NCBI GenBank assembly: GCA_026874595.1
Contig: CM049306.1
Span: forward strand, 2,186,019 to 2,250,018
DNA: 64,000 nt
Origin: Sipunculus nudus
Taxonomy: Eukaryota > Annelida > Sipuncula > Golfingiida > Sipunculidae
Reading direction: 5' to 3'
The notes under the pieces were generated by a model. It did no database searches and was not told where the DNA came from. It saw nothing but the letters and a program-made list of their open reading frames with translations. A program made the translations under genes and the position numbers. Below are positions 12,000 through 26,358 of this stretch, piece after piece (position 1 is the first letter of the stretch; the number at the start of each line of letters is the position of its first letter).

Positions 12000-14900
12000 C
12001 CATACCTCCGCCTGGACAGGTCAGCAGGATGTCAGCCCCTATACTAACAATATCTCTCCTGGACAGGTCAGAAGGATGTCACCTCCTATACTGACCATAC
12101 TTCCCCTTGGACAGGTCAGCAGGATGTCAGCCCCTAAACTGACCAAACCTCTCCCTGGACAGGTCAGCAGGATGTCAGCCCTTAAACTGACCAAACCTCC
12201 TCCTGGACAGGTCAGCAGGATGTCAGCCCCTAAATTGACCAAACCTCTCCCTGGACAGGTCAGCAGGATGTCAGCCCCTAAACTGACCAAACCTCCTGGA
12301 CAGGTCAGCAGGATGTCAGCCCCTATACTGACAATATCTCTCCTGGACAGGTCAGCAGGATGTAAGCCCCTAAATTGACCATACTTCCCCTTGGACAAGT
12401 CAGCAGGATGTCAGCCCCTAAACTGACCAAACCTCCTCCTGGACAGGTCAGCAGGATGTCAGCCCCTAAATTGACCAAACCTCTCCCTGGACAGGTCAGC
12501 AGGATGTCAGCCCCTAAATTGACCAAACCTCTCCCTGGACTGGTCAGCAGGATGTCAGCCCCTAAATTGACCAAACCTCTCCCTGGACAGGTCAGCAGGA
12601 TGTCAGCCCCTAAACTGACCAAACCTCCTCCTGGACAGGTCAGCAGGATGTCAGCCCCTATACTATCAATATCTTTCCTGAACAGGTCAGCAGGATGTCA
12701 CCTCCTATACTGACCATACTTCCCCTTGGACAAGTCAGCAGGATGTCAGCCCCTAAACTGACCAAACCTCCCCTTGGTCAGGTCAGCAGGATGTCAGTCA
12801 CTATATGGACCAAACCTCCCCCTGGACAGGTCAGCAGGATATCAGCCCCAATTTTGACCAACCTCCCCCTGGACAAGTCAGCAGGATGTCAGCCCCTAAG
12901 CTGACCAGATCTCCCCTTGATCAGGTCAGCAGGATGTCAGCTCCTATACTGACTATATCTCTCCTGGACAGGTCAGCAGGATGTCAGCCTTAAACTGACC
13001 AAATCTCCCCTTGGTCAGGTCAGCAGGATATCAGCTCCTATACTAACTATATCTCTCCTGGACAGGTCAGCAGGATGTCAGCCTCTAAACTGACCAAACC
13101 TCCCCTTGGTCAGGTCAGCAGGATGTCAGCTCCTATACTGACTATATCTCTCCTGGACAGGTCAGCAGGATGTCAGTCACTATATTGACCAAACCTCCCC
13201 TGGACATCTCAGCAGGATATCAGCTCCTATACTGACCATACTTCCCCCTGGACAGGTCAGCAGGATGTCAGCCCCTGTATTGACTGTACCTGCAACTGGA
13301 CAGGAAACCAGGATGCCAGCCCCTATATTGACCAAACCTCCCCCTGGACAGGTCAGCAGGATGTCACCTCCAAAACTGACCTTGCCTCCGACTGGACAGG
13401 TCAGCAGGATGTCAGCCCCTATATTGACCAAACCTCCCCCTGGTCAGGTCAGCAGGATGTCAGCTCCTATACTGACCATATCTTTCTTGGACAGGTCAGC
13501 AGGATGTCAGCCCCTAAACTGACCAAACCTCTCCCTGGACAGGTCAGCAGGATGTCAGCCCCTAAACTGACCAAACCTCTCCCTGGACAGGTCAGCAGGA
13601 TCTCAGCCCCTATACTGACTATATCTCTCCTGGACAGGCCAGCAGGATGTCAGCCCCTTAACTGACCAAACCTCTCCCTGGACAGGTCAGCAGGATGTCA
13701 GCCCCTAAACTGACCAAACCTCTCCCTGGACAGGTCAGCAGGATGTCAGCCCCTAACTGACCAAACCTCTCCCTGGACAGGTCAGCAGGATCTCAGCCCC
13801 TATACTGACTATATCTCTCAGGGACAGGTCAGCAGGATGTCAGCCCCTAAACTGACCAAACCTCTCCCTGGACAGCTCAGCAGGATGTCAGCCCCTAAAC
13901 TAACCAAACCTCTCCCTGGACAGGTCAGCAGGATGTCAGCCCCTAAACTGACCAAACCTCTCCCTGGACAGGTCAGCAGGATGTCAGCCGCTAAACTGAC
14001 CAAACCTCTCCCTGGACAGGTCAGCAGGATGTCAGCCCCTAAATTGACCAAACCTCTCCCTGGACAGGTCAGCAGGATGTCAGCCCCTAAACTGACCAAA
14101 CCTCCTGGACAGGTCAGCAGGATGTCAGCCCCTATACTGACAATATCTCTCCTGGACAGGTCAGCAAGATGTCACCTCCTATACTGACCATACTTCCCCT
14201 TGGACAAGTCAGCAGGATGTCAGCCCCTAAACTGACCAAACCTCCTCCTGGACAGGTCAGCAGGATGTCAGCCCCTAAATTGACCAAACCTCTCCCTGGA
14301 CAGGTCAGCAGGATGTCAGCCCCTAAATTGACCAAACCTCTCCCTGGACAGGTCAGCAGGATGTCAGCCCCTAAGCTGACCAGATCTCCCCTTGATCAGG
14401 TCAGCAGGATGTCAGCTCCTATACTGACTATATCTCTCCTGGACAGGTCAGCAGGATGTCAGCCTTAAACTGACCAAATCTCCCCTTGGTCAGGTCAGAA
14501 GAATGTCAGTCACTATATGGACCAAACCTCCCCCTGGACAGGTCAGTAGGATATCAGCCCCAATTTTGACCAACCTCCCCCTGGACAAGTCAGCATCATG
14601 TCAGCCCCTAAGCTGACCAGATCTCCCCTTGATCAGGTCAGCAGGATGTCAGCTCCTATACTGACTATATCTCTCCTGAACAGGTCAGCAGGATGTCAGC
14701 CTTAAACTGACCAAATCTCCCCTTGGTCAGGTCAGCAGGATATCAGCTCCTATACTAACTATATCTCTCCTGGACAGGTCAGCAGGATGTCAGCCTCTAA
14801 ACTGACCAAACCTCCCCTTGGTCAGGTCAGCAGGATGTCAGCTCCTATACTGACTATATCTCTCCTGGACAGGTCAGCAGGATGTCAGTCACTATATTGA

Positions 14901-17900
14901 CCAAACCTCCCCTGGACATCTCAGCAGGATATCAGCTCCTATACTGACCATACTTCCCCCTGGACAGGTCAGCAGGATGTCAGCCCCTGTATTGACTGTA
15001 CCTGCAACTGGACAGGAAACCAGGATGCCAGCCCCTATATTGACCAAACCTCCCCCTGGACAGGTCAGCAGGATGTCACCTCCAAAACTGACCTTGCCTC
15101 CGACTGGACAGGTCAGCAGGATGTCAGCCCCTATATTGACCAAACCTCCCCCTGGTCAGGTCAGCAGGATGTCAGCTCCTATACTGACCATATCTTTCTT
15201 GGACAGGTCAGCAGGATGTCAGCCCCTAAACTGACCAAACCTCTCCCTGGACAGGTCAGCAGGATGTCAGCCCCTAAACTGACCAAACCTCTCCCTGGAC
15301 AGGTCAGCAGGATCTCAGCCCCTATACTGACTATATCTCTTTTCTGGACCGGCCAGCAGGATGTCAGCCCCTTAACTGACCAAACCTCTCCCTGGACAGG
15401 TCAGCAGGATGTCAGCCCCTAAACTGACCAAACCTCTCCCTGGACAGGTCAGCAGGATGTCAGCCCCTAACTGACCAAACCTCTCCCTGGACATGTCAGC
15501 AGGATCTCAGCCCCTATACTGACTATATCTCTCAGGGACAGGTCAGCAGGATGTCAGCCCCTAAACTGACCAAACCTCTCCCTGGACAGCTCAGCAGGAT
15601 GTCAGCCCCTAAACTGACCAAACCTCTCCCTGGACAGGTCAGCAGGATGTCAGCCCCTAAACTGACCAAACCTCTCCCTGGACAGGTCAGCAGGATGTCA
15701 GCCCCTAAACTGACCAAACCTTTCCCTGGACAGGTCAGCAGGATGTCAGCCCCTATACTATCAATATCTTTCCTGAACAGGTCAGCAGGATGTCACCTCC
15801 TATACTGACCATACTTCCCCTTGGACAAGTCAGCAGGATGTCAGCCCCTAAACTGACCAAACCTCCCCTTGGTCAGGTCAGCAGGATGTCAGTCACTATA
15901 TGGACCAAACCTCCCCCTGGACAGGTCAGCAGGATATCAGCCCCAATTTTGACCAACCTCCCCCTGGACAAGTCAGCAGGATGTCAGCCCCTAAGCTGAC
16001 CAGATCTCCCCTTGATCAGGTCAGCAGGATGTCAGCTCCTATACTGACTATATCTCTCCTGGACAGGTCAGCAGGATGTCAGCCTTAAACAGACCAAATC
16101 TCCCCTTGGTCAGGTCAGCAGGATGTCAGCTCCTATACTAACTATATCTCTCCTGGACAGGTCAGCAGGATGTCAGCCTCTAAACTGACCAAACCTCCCC
16201 TTGGTCAGGTCAGCAGGATGTCAGCTCCTATACTGACTATATCTCTCCTGGACAGGTCAGCAGGATGTCAGTCACTATATTGACCAAACCTCCCCTGGAC
16301 ATCTCAGCAGGATATCAGCTCCTATACTGACCATACTTCCCCCTGGACAGGTCAGCAGGATGTCAGCCCCTGTATTGACTGTACCTGCAACTGGACAGGA
16401 AACCAGGATGCCAGCCCCTATATTGACCAAACCTCCCCTGGACAGGTCAGCAGGATGTCACCTCCAAAACTGACCTTGCCTCCGACTGGACAGGTCAGCA
16501 GGATGTCAGCCCCTATATTGACCAAACCTCCCCCTGGTCAGGTCAGCAGGATGTCAGCTCCTATACTGACCATATCTTTCTTGGACAGGTCAGCAGGATG
16601 TCAGCCCCTAAACTGACCAAACCTCTCCCTGGACAGGTCAGCAGGATGTCAGCCCCTAAACTGACCAAACCTCTCCCTGGACAGGTCAGCAGGATCTCAG
16701 CCCCTATACTGACTATATCTCTCCTGGACAGGCCAGCAGGATGTCAGCCCCTTAACTGACCAAACCTCTCCCTGGACAGGTCAGCAGGATGTCAGCCCCT
16801 AAACTGACCAAACCTCTCCCTGGACAGGTCAGCAGGATGTCAGCCCCTAACTGACCAAACCTCTCCCTGGACAGGTCAGCAGGATCTCAGCCCCTATACT
16901 GACTATATCTCTCAGGGACAGGTCAGCAGGATGTCAGCCCCTAAACTAACCAAACCTCTCCCTGGACAGGTCAGCAGGATGTCAGCCCCTATACTGACAA
17001 TATCTCTCCTGGACAGGTCAGCAAGATGTCACCTCCTATACTGACCATACTTCCCCTTGGACAAGTCAGCAGGATGTCAGCCCCTAAACTGACCAAACCT
17101 CCTCCTGGACAGGTCAGCAGGATGTCAGCCCCTAAATTGACCAAACCTCTCCCTGGACAGGTCAGCAGGATGGCAGCCCCTAAATTGACCAAACCTCTCC
17201 CTGGACAGGTCAGCAGGATGTCAGCCCCTAAATTGACCAAACCTCTCCCTGGACAGGTCAGCAGGATGTCAGCCCCTAAACTGACCAAACCTCCTCCTGG
17301 ACAGGTCAGCAGGATGTCAGCCCCTATACTGACAATATCTCTCCTGAACAGGTCAGCAGGATGTCACCTCCTATACTGACCATACTTCCCCTTGGACAAG
17401 TCAGCAGGATGTCAGCCCCTAAACTGACCAAACCTCCCCTTGGTCAGGTCAGCAGGATGTCAGTCACTATATGGACCAAACCTCCCCCTGGACAGGTCAG
17501 CAGGATATCAGCCCCAATTTTGACCAACCTCCCCCTGGACAAGTCAGCAGGATGTAAGCCCCTAAGCTGACCAGATCTCCCCTTGATCAGGTCAGCAGGA
17601 TGTCAGCTCCTATACTGACTATATCTCTCCTGGACAGGTCAGCAGGATGTCAGCCTTAAACTGACCAAATCTCCCCTTGGTCAGGTCAGCAGGATGTCAG
17701 TCACTATATGGACCAAACCTCCCCCTGGACAGGTCAGCAGGATATCAGCCCCAATTTTGACCAACCTCCCCCTGGACAAGTCAGCAGGATGTCAGCCCCT
17801 AAGCTGACCAGATCTCCCCTTGATCAGGTCAGCAGGATGTCAGCTCCTATACTGACTATATCTCTCCTGGACAGGTCAGCAGGATGTCAGCCTTAAACTG

Positions 17901-20900
17901 ACCAAATCTCCCCTTGGTCAGGTCAGCAGGATATCAGCTCCTATACTAACTATATCTCTCCTGGACAGGTCAGCAGGATGTCAGCCTCTAAACTGACCAA
18001 ACCTCCCCTTGGTCAGGTCAGCAGGATGTCAGCTCCTATACTGACTATATCTCTCCTGGACAGGTCAGCAGGATGTCAGTCACTATATTGACCAAACCTC
18101 CCCTGGACATCTCAGCAGGATATCAGCTCCTATACTGACCATACTTCCCCCTGGACAGGTCAGCAGGATGTCAGCCCCTGTATTGACTGTACCTGCAACT
18201 GGACAGGAAACCAGGATGCCAGCCCCTATATTGACCAAACCTCCCCCTGGACAGGTCAGCAGGATGTCACCTCCAAAACTGACCTTGCCTCCGACTGGAC
18301 AGGTAGGCAGGATGTCAGCCCCTATATTGACCAAACCTCCCCCTGGTCAGGTCAGCAGGATGTCAGCTCCTATACTGACCATATCTTTCTTGGACAGGTC
18401 AGCAGGATGTCAGCCCCTAAACTGACCAAACCTCTCCCTGGACAGGTCAGCAGGATGTCAGCCCCTAAACTGACCAAACCTCTCCCTGGACAGGTCAGCA
18501 GGATCTCAGCCCCTATACTGACTATATCTCTCCTGGACAGGCCAGCAGGATGTCAGCCCCTTAACTGACCAAACCTCTCCCTGGACAGGTCAGCAGGATG
18601 TCAGCCCCTAAACTGACCAAACCTCTCCCTGGACAGGTCAGCAGGATGTCAGCCCCTAACTGACCAAACCTCTCCCTGGACAGGTCAGCAGGATCTCAGC
18701 CCCTATACTGACTATATCTCTCAGGGACAGGTCAGCAGGATGTCAGCCCCTAAACTGACCAAACCTCTCCCTGGACAGCTCAGCAGGATGTCAGCCCCTA
18801 AACTGACCAAACCTCTCCCTGGACAGGTCAGCAGGATGTCAGCCCCTAAACTGACCAAACCTCTCCCTGGACAGGTCAGCAGGATGTCAGCCCCTAAACT
18901 GACCAAACCTCCTGGACAGGTCAGCAGGATGTCAGCCCATATACTGACAATATCTCTTCTGGACAGGTCAGCAAGATGTCACCTCCTATACTGACCATAC
19001 TTCCCCTTAGACAAGTCAGCAGGATGTCAGCCCCTAAACTGACCAAACATCCTCCTGGACAGGTCAGCAGCATGTCAGCCCCTAAATTGACCAAACCTCT
19101 CCCTGGACAGGTCAGCAGGATGTCAGACCCTAAATTGACCAAACCTCTCCCTGGACAGGTCAGCAGGATGTCAGCCCCTAAATTGACCAAACCTCTCCCT
19201 GGACAGGTCAGCAGGATGTCAGCCCCTAAACTGACCAAACCTCCTCCTTGACAGGTCAGCAGGATGTCAGCCCCTATACTGACAATATCTCTCCTGAACA
19301 GGTCAGCAGGATGTCAGCCCCTAAATTGACCAAACCTCTCCCTGGACAGGTCAGCAGGATGTCAGCCCCTAAACTGACCAAACCTCCTGGACAGGTCAGC
19401 AGGATGTCAGCCCATATACTGACAATATCTCTTCTGGACAGGTCAGCAAGATGTCACCTCCTATACTGACCATACTTCCCCTTAGACAAGTCAGCAGGAT
19501 GTCAGCCCCTAAACTGACCAAACATCCTCCTGGACAGGTCAGCAGCATGTCAGCCCCTAAATTGACCAAACCTCTCCCTGGACAGGTCAGCAGGATGTCA
19601 GCCCCTAAATTGACCAAACCTCTCCCTGGACAGGTCAGCAGGATGTCAGCCCCTAAATTGACCAAACCTCTCCCTGGACAGGTCAGCAGGATGTCAGCCC
19701 CTAAACTGACCAAACCTCCTCCTGGACAGGTCAGCAGGATGTCAGCCCCTATACTGACAATATCTCTCCTGAACAGGTCAGCAGGATGTCACCTCCTATA
19801 CTGACCATACTTCCCCTTGGACAAGTCAGCAGGATGTCAGCCCCTAAACTGACCAAACCTCCCCTTGGTCAGGTCAGCAGGATGTCAGTCACTATATGGA
19901 CCAAACCTCCCCCTGGACAGGTCAGCAGGATATCAGCCCCAATTTTGACCAACCTCCCCCTGGACAAGTCAGCAGGATGTCAGCCCCTAAGCTGACCAGA
20001 TCTCCCCTTGATCAGGTCAGCAGGATGTCAGCTCCTATACTGACTATATCTCTCCTGGACAGGTCAGCAGGATGTCAGCCTTAAACTGACCAAATCTCCC
20101 CTTGGTCAGGTCAGCAGGATATCAGCTCCTATACTAACTATATCTCTCCTGGACAGGTCAGCAGGATGTCAGCCTCTAAACTGACCAAACCTCCCCTTGG
20201 TCAGGTCAGCAGGATGTCAGCTCCTATACTGATTATATCTCTCCTGGACAGGTCAGCAGGATGTCAGTCACTATATTGACCAAACCTCCCCTGGACATCT
20301 CAGCAGGATATCAGCTCCTATACTGACCATACTTCCCCCTGGACAGGTCAGCAGGATGTCAGCCCCTGTATTGACTGTACCTGCAACTGGACAGGAAAGC
20401 AGGATGCCAGCCCCTATATTGACCAAACCTCCCCCTGGACAGGTCAGCAGGATGTCACCTCCAAAACTGACCTTGCCTCCGACTGGACAGGTCAGCAGGA
20501 TGTCAGCCCCTATATTGACCAAACCTCCCCCTGGTCAGGTCAGCAGGATGTCAGCTCCTATACTGACCATATCTTTCTTGGACAGGTCAGCAGGATGTCA
20601 GCCCCTAAACTGACCAAACCTCTCCCTGGACAGGTCAGCAGGATGTCAGCCCCTAAACTGACCAAACCTCTCCCTGGACAGGTCAGCAGGATCTCAGCCC
20701 CTATACTGACTATATCTCTCCTGGACAGGCCAGCAGGATGTCAGCCCCTTAACTGACCAAACTTTCCCTGGACAGGTCAGCAGGATGTCAGCCCCTAAAC
20801 TGACCAAACCTCTCCCTGGACAGGTCAGCAGGATGTCAGCCCCTAACTGACCAAACCTCTCCCTGGACAGGTCAGCAGGATCTCAGCCCCTATACTGACT

Positions 20901-23900
20901 ATATCTCTCCTGGACAGGTCAGCAGGATGTCAGCCCCTAAACTGACCAAACCTCTCCCTGGACAGGTCAGCAGGATGTCAGCCCCTAAACTGACCAAACC
21001 TCTCCCTGGACAGCTCAGCAGGATGTCAGCCCCTAAACTGACCAAACCTCTCCCTGGACAGGTCAGCAGGATGTCAGCCCCTAAACTGACCAAACCTCTC
21101 CCTGGACAGGTCAGCAGGATGTCAGCCCTTAAACTGACCAAACCTCTCCCTGGACAGGTCAGCAGGATGTCAGCCCCTATACTGACTATATCTCTCCTGG
21201 ACAGGTCAGCAGGATGTCAGCCCCTAAACTGACCAAACCTCTCCCTGGACAGGTCAGCAGAATGTCAGCCCCTAAATTGACCAAACCTCTCCCTGGACAG
21301 GTCAGCAGGATTTCAGCCCCTAACTGACCAAACCTCTCCCTGGACAGGTCAGCAGGATCTCAGCCCCTAACTGACCAAACCTCTCCCTGGACAGGTCAGC
21401 AGGATGTCAGCCCCTAACTGACCAAACCTCTCCCTGGACAGGTCAGCAGGATGTCAGCCCCTATACTGACTATATCTCTCCTGGACAGGTCAGCAGGATG
21501 TCAGCCCCTAAACTGACCAAACCTCTACCTGGACAGGTCAGCAGGATGTCAGCCTCTAAACTGACCAAACCTCTCCCTGGACAGGTCAGCAGGATGTCAG
21601 CCCCTAAATTGACCAAACCTCTCCCTGGACAGGTCAGCAGGATGTCAGCCCCTAAACTGACCAAACCTCTCCCTGGACAGGTCAGCAGGATGTCAGCCCC
21701 TAAACTGACCAAACCTCCTCCTGGACAGGTCAGCAGGATGTCAGCCCCTAAACTGACCAAATCTCTCCCTGGACAGGTCAGCAGCATGTCAGCCCCATAA
21801 CTGACCAAACCTCCTCCTGGACAGGTCAGCAGGATGTCAGCCCCTAAATTGACCAAACCTCTCCCTGGACAGGTCAGCAGGATGTCAGCCCCTAAACTGA
21901 CCAAACCTCTCCCTGGACAGGTCAGCAGGATCTCAGCCCCTAAATTGACCAACCCTCTCCCTGGACAGGTCAGCAGGATCTCAGCCCCTAACTGACCAAA
22001 CCTCTCCCCGGACAGGTCAGCAGGATCTCAGCCCCTATACTGACTATATCTATCCTGGACAGGTCAGCAGGATGTCAGCCCCTAAACTGACCAAACCTCT
22101 CCCTGGACAGGTCAGCAGGATGTCAGCCCCATAACTGACCAAACCTCTCCCTGGACAGGTCATCATGATGTCAGCCCCTAAACTGACCAAACCTCTCCCT
22201 GGACAGGTCAGCAGGATGTCAGCCCCTATATTGACCAAACCTCTCCCTGGACAGGTCAGCAGTATGTCAGCCCCTAAATTGACCAAACTTCTTCCTGGAC
22301 AGGTCAGCAGTATGTCAGCCCCTAAATTGACCAAACCTCTCCCTGGACAGGTCAGCAGGATGTCAGCCCCATAACTGACCTAACCTCCTCCTGGACAGGT
22401 CAGCAGGATGTCAGCCCCTAAATTGACCAAACCTCTCCCTGGACAGGTCAGCAGGATGTCAGCCCCTAAACTGACCAAACCTCTCCCTGGACAGGTCAGC
22501 AGGATCTCAGCCCCTAAATTGACTAACCCTCTCCCTGGACAGGTCAGCAGGATCTCAGCCCCTAACTGACCAAACCTCTCCCTGGACAGGTCAGCAGGAT
22601 CTCAGCCCCTATACTGACTATATCTCTCCTGGACAGGTCAGCAAGATGTCACCTCCTATACTGACCATACTTCCCCTTGGACAAGTCAGCAGGATGTCAG
22701 CCCCTAAACTGACCAAACCTCCTCCTGGACAGGTCAGCAGGATGTCAGCCCCTAAATTGACCAAACCTTTCCCTGGACAGGTCAGCAGGATGTCAGCCCC
22801 TAAATTGACCAAACCTCTCCCTGGACAGGTCAGCAGGATGTCAGCCCCTAAATTGACCAAACCTCTCCCTGGACAGGTCAGCAGGATGTCAGCCCCTAAA
22901 CTGACCAAACCTCCTCCTGGACAGGTCAGCAGGATGTCAGCCCCTATACTGACAATATCTCTCCTGAACAGGTCAGCAGGATGTCACCTCCTATACTGAC
23001 CATACTTCCCCTTGGACAAGTCAGCAGGATGTCAGCCCCTAAACTGACCAAACCTCCCCTTGGTCAGGTCAGCAGGATGTCAGTCACTATATGGACCAAA
23101 CCTCCCCCTGGACAGGTCAGCAGGATATCAGCCCCAATTTTGACCAACCTCCCCCTGGACAAGTCAGCAGGATGTCAGCCCCTAAGCTGACCAGATCTCC
23201 CCTTGATCAGGTCAGCAGGATGTCAGCTCCTATACTGACTATATCTCTCCTGGACAGGTCAGCAGGATGTCAGCCTTTAACTGACCAAATCTCCCCTTGG
23301 ACAGGTCAGCAGGATGTCAGCCCCTAAATTGACCAAACCTCTCCCTGGACAGGTCAGCAGGATGTCAGCCCCTAAATTGACCAAACCTCTCCCTGGACAG
23401 GTCAGCAGGATGTCAGCCCCTATACTGACTATATCTATCCTGGACAGGTCAGCAGGATGTCAGCCCCTAAACTGACCAAACCTCTCCCTGGACAGGTCAG
23501 CAGGATGTCAGCCCCATAACTGACCAAACCTCTCCCTGAACAGGTCAGCAGGATGTAAGCCCCTAAATTGACCAAACCTCTCCCTGGACAGGTCAGCAGG
23601 ATGTCAGCCCCTAAACTGACCAAACCTCTCCCTGGACAGGTCAGCAGGATGTCAGCCCCTAAACTGACCAAACCTCTCTCTGGACAGGTCAGCAGGATGT
23701 CAGCCCTTCAACTGACCAAACCTCTCCCTGGACAGGTCAGCAGGATGTCAGCCCTTCAACTGACCAAACCTCTCCCTGGACAGGTCAGCAGGATGTCAGC
23801 CCTTAAACTGACCAAACCTCACCCTGGACAGGTCAGCAGGATGTCAGCCCTTAAACTGACCAAACCTCTCCCTGGACAGGTCAGCAGGATGTCAGCCCTT

Positions 23901-26352
23901 AAACTGACCAAACCTCTCCCTGGACAGGTCAGCAGGATGTCAGCCCCTAAATTGACCAAACCTCTCCCTGGACAGGTCAGCAGGATGTCAGCCCCTAAAC
24001 TGACCAAACCTCTCCCTGGACAGGTCAGCAGGATGTCAGCCCCTAAACTGACCAAACCTCTCCCTGGACAGGTCAGCAGGATGTCAGCCCCTAAACTGAC
24101 CAAACCTCTCCCTGGACAGGTCAGCAGGATGTCAGCCCTTAAACTGACCAAACCTCTCCCTGGACAGGTCAGCAGAATGTCAGCCCTTAAACTGACCAAA
24201 CCTCTCCCTGGACAGGTCAGCAGGATCTCAGCCCCTATACTGACTATATCTCTCCTGGACAGGTCAGCAGGATGTCAGCCCCTAACTGACCAAACCTCTC
24301 CCTGGAGAGGTCAGCAGGATGTCAGCCCCTAAACTGACCAAACCTCTCCCTGGACAGGTCAGCAGGATGTAAGCCCTTAAATTGACCAAACCTCTCCCTG
24401 GACAGGTCAGCAGGATGTCAGCCCCTAAACTGACCAAACCTCTCCCTGGACAGGTCAGCAGGATGTCAGCCCTTAAACTGACCAAACCTCTCCCTGGACA
24501 GGTCAGCAGGATGTCAGCCCTTAAACTGACCAAACCTCTCCCTGGACAGGTCAGCAGGATGTCAGCCCTTCAACTGACCAAACCTCTCCCTGGACAGGTC
24601 AGCAGGATGTCAGCCCTTAAGCTGACCAAATCTCACCCTGGACAGGTCAGCAGGATGTCAGCCCTTAAACTGACCAAACCTCTCCCTGGACAGGTCAGCA
24701 GGATGTCAGCCCTTAAACTGACCAAACCTCTCCCTGGACAGGTCAGCAGGATGTCAGCCCTTAAACTGACCAAACCTCTCCCTGGATAGGTCAGCAGGAT
24801 GTCAGCCCCTAAACTGACCAAACCTCTCCCTGGACAGGTCAGCAGGATGTAAGCCCCTATATTGACCAAACCTCTCCCTGGACAGGTCAGCAGGATGTCA
24901 GCCCTTAAACTGACCAAACCTCTCCCTGGACAGGTCAGCAGGATGTCAGCCCCTATACTGACTATATCTCTCCTGGACAGGTCAGCAGGATGTCAGCCCC
25001 CAAACTGACCAAACCTCTCCCTGGACAGGTCAGCAGGATGTCAGCCCTTAAACTGACCAAACCTCTCCCTGGACAGGTCAGCAGGATGTCAGCCCCTAAA
25101 CTGACCAAACCTCTCCCTGGACAGGTCAGCAGGATGTAAGCCCCTATATTGACCAAACCTCTCCCTGGACAGGTCAGCAGGATGTCAGCCCCTATATTGA
25201 CCATACCTCTCCCTGGACAGGTCAGCAAGATCTCAGCACCTATACTAACTATATCTCTCCTGGACAGGTCAGCAGGATGTCAGCCCCTAAACTGACCGAA
25301 CCTCTCCCTGGACAGGTCAGCAGGATGACAGCCCCTAAACTGACCAAACCTCTCCCTGGACAGGTCAGCAGGATGTCAGCCCCTAAACTGACCAAACCTC
25401 TCCCTGGACAGGTCAGCAGGATGTCAGCCCCTAAACTGACCAAACCTCTCCCTGGACAGGTCAGCAGGATGTCAGCCCCTAAACTGACCAAACCTCTCCC
25501 TGGACAGGTCAGCAGGATGTCAGCCCTTAAACTGACCAAACCTCTCCCTGGACAGGTCAGCAGAATGTCAGCCCTTAAACTGACCAAACCTCTCCCTGGA
25601 CAGGTCAGCAGGATCTCAGCCCCTATACTGACTATATCTCTCCTGGACAGGTCAGCAGGATGTCAGCCCCTAAACTGACCAAACCTCTTCCTGGAGAGGT
25701 CAGCAGGATGTCAGCCCCTAAACTGACCAAACCTCTCCCATGACAGGTCAGCAGGATGTAAGCCCCTAAATTGACCAAACCTCTCCCTGGACAGGTCAGC
25801 AGGATGTCAGCCCCTAAACTGAGCAAACCTCTCCCTGGACAGGTCAGCAGGATGTCAGCCCTTAAACTGACCAAACCTCTCCCTGGACAGGTCAGCAGGA
25901 TGTCAGCCCTTAAACTGACCAAACCTCTCCCTGGACAGGTCAGCAGGATGTCAGCCCTTCAACTGACCAAACCTCTCCCTGGACAGGTCAGCAGGATGTC
26001 AGCCCTTAAACTGACCAAACCTCACCCTGGACAGGTCAGCAGGATGTCAGCCCCTAAACTGACCAAACCTCTCCCTGGTCAGGTCAGCAGGATGTCAGCC
26101 CCTAAACTGACCAAACCTCTCCCTGGACAGGTCAGCAGGATGTCAGACCCTATACTGACTATATCTCTCCTGGACAGGTCAGCAGGATGTCAGCCCCTGA
26201 ACTGACCAAACCTCTACCTGGACATGTCAGCAGGATGTCAGCCCCTAACCTGACCAAACCTTCCCCTGGACAGGTCAGCAAGATGTCAGCCGACATATTG
26301 ACCATACCTCCCCATGGACAGGTCAGCAGGATGTCAGCCCCTATATTGACCA
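12000..26352. repeat. 48-bp minisatellite, about 300 units, with higher-order structure
   Basis: The consensus unit runs GGACAGGTCAGCAGGATGTC, then AGCCCCTAAACTGACCAAAC, then CTCTCCCT. Because 48 is 16 codons, long frames appear on both strands (for example PGQVSRMSAPKLTKPL on plus, GLVSLGADILLTCPGR on minus), the longest 254 codons. They are broken repeatedly by stops and length changes, so I do not call them genes. Variant units form composite blocks: the marker CTGTATTGACTGTACCTGCA recurs at 13276, 14988, 16371, 18179 and 20367. From about 23300 to 26300 the array is more uniform. Each unit contains a splice-acceptor-like stretch and an AGGTCA half-site. If MORN4 has an upstream exon, the array lies in its first intron. 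Confidence 0.95.
18921..19870. repeat. 475-bp direct duplication inside the 48-bp array
   Basis: The block around 18921-19238 reappears 475 bp later around 19396-19713 with the same private variants (GTCAGCAGCATGTCAGCC, CCCCTTAGACAAGTC, ACCAAACATCCTCC). The offset of 475 is 5 short of ten full units, because some units carry small deletions. Confidence 0.85.
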
Positions 26353-26358
26353 TCAGCC

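Noticed and set aside
12000-26352. CRISPR array
   Set aside because: Units are directly adjacent with no unique spacers, and the context is a eukaryotic intron-bearing locus.
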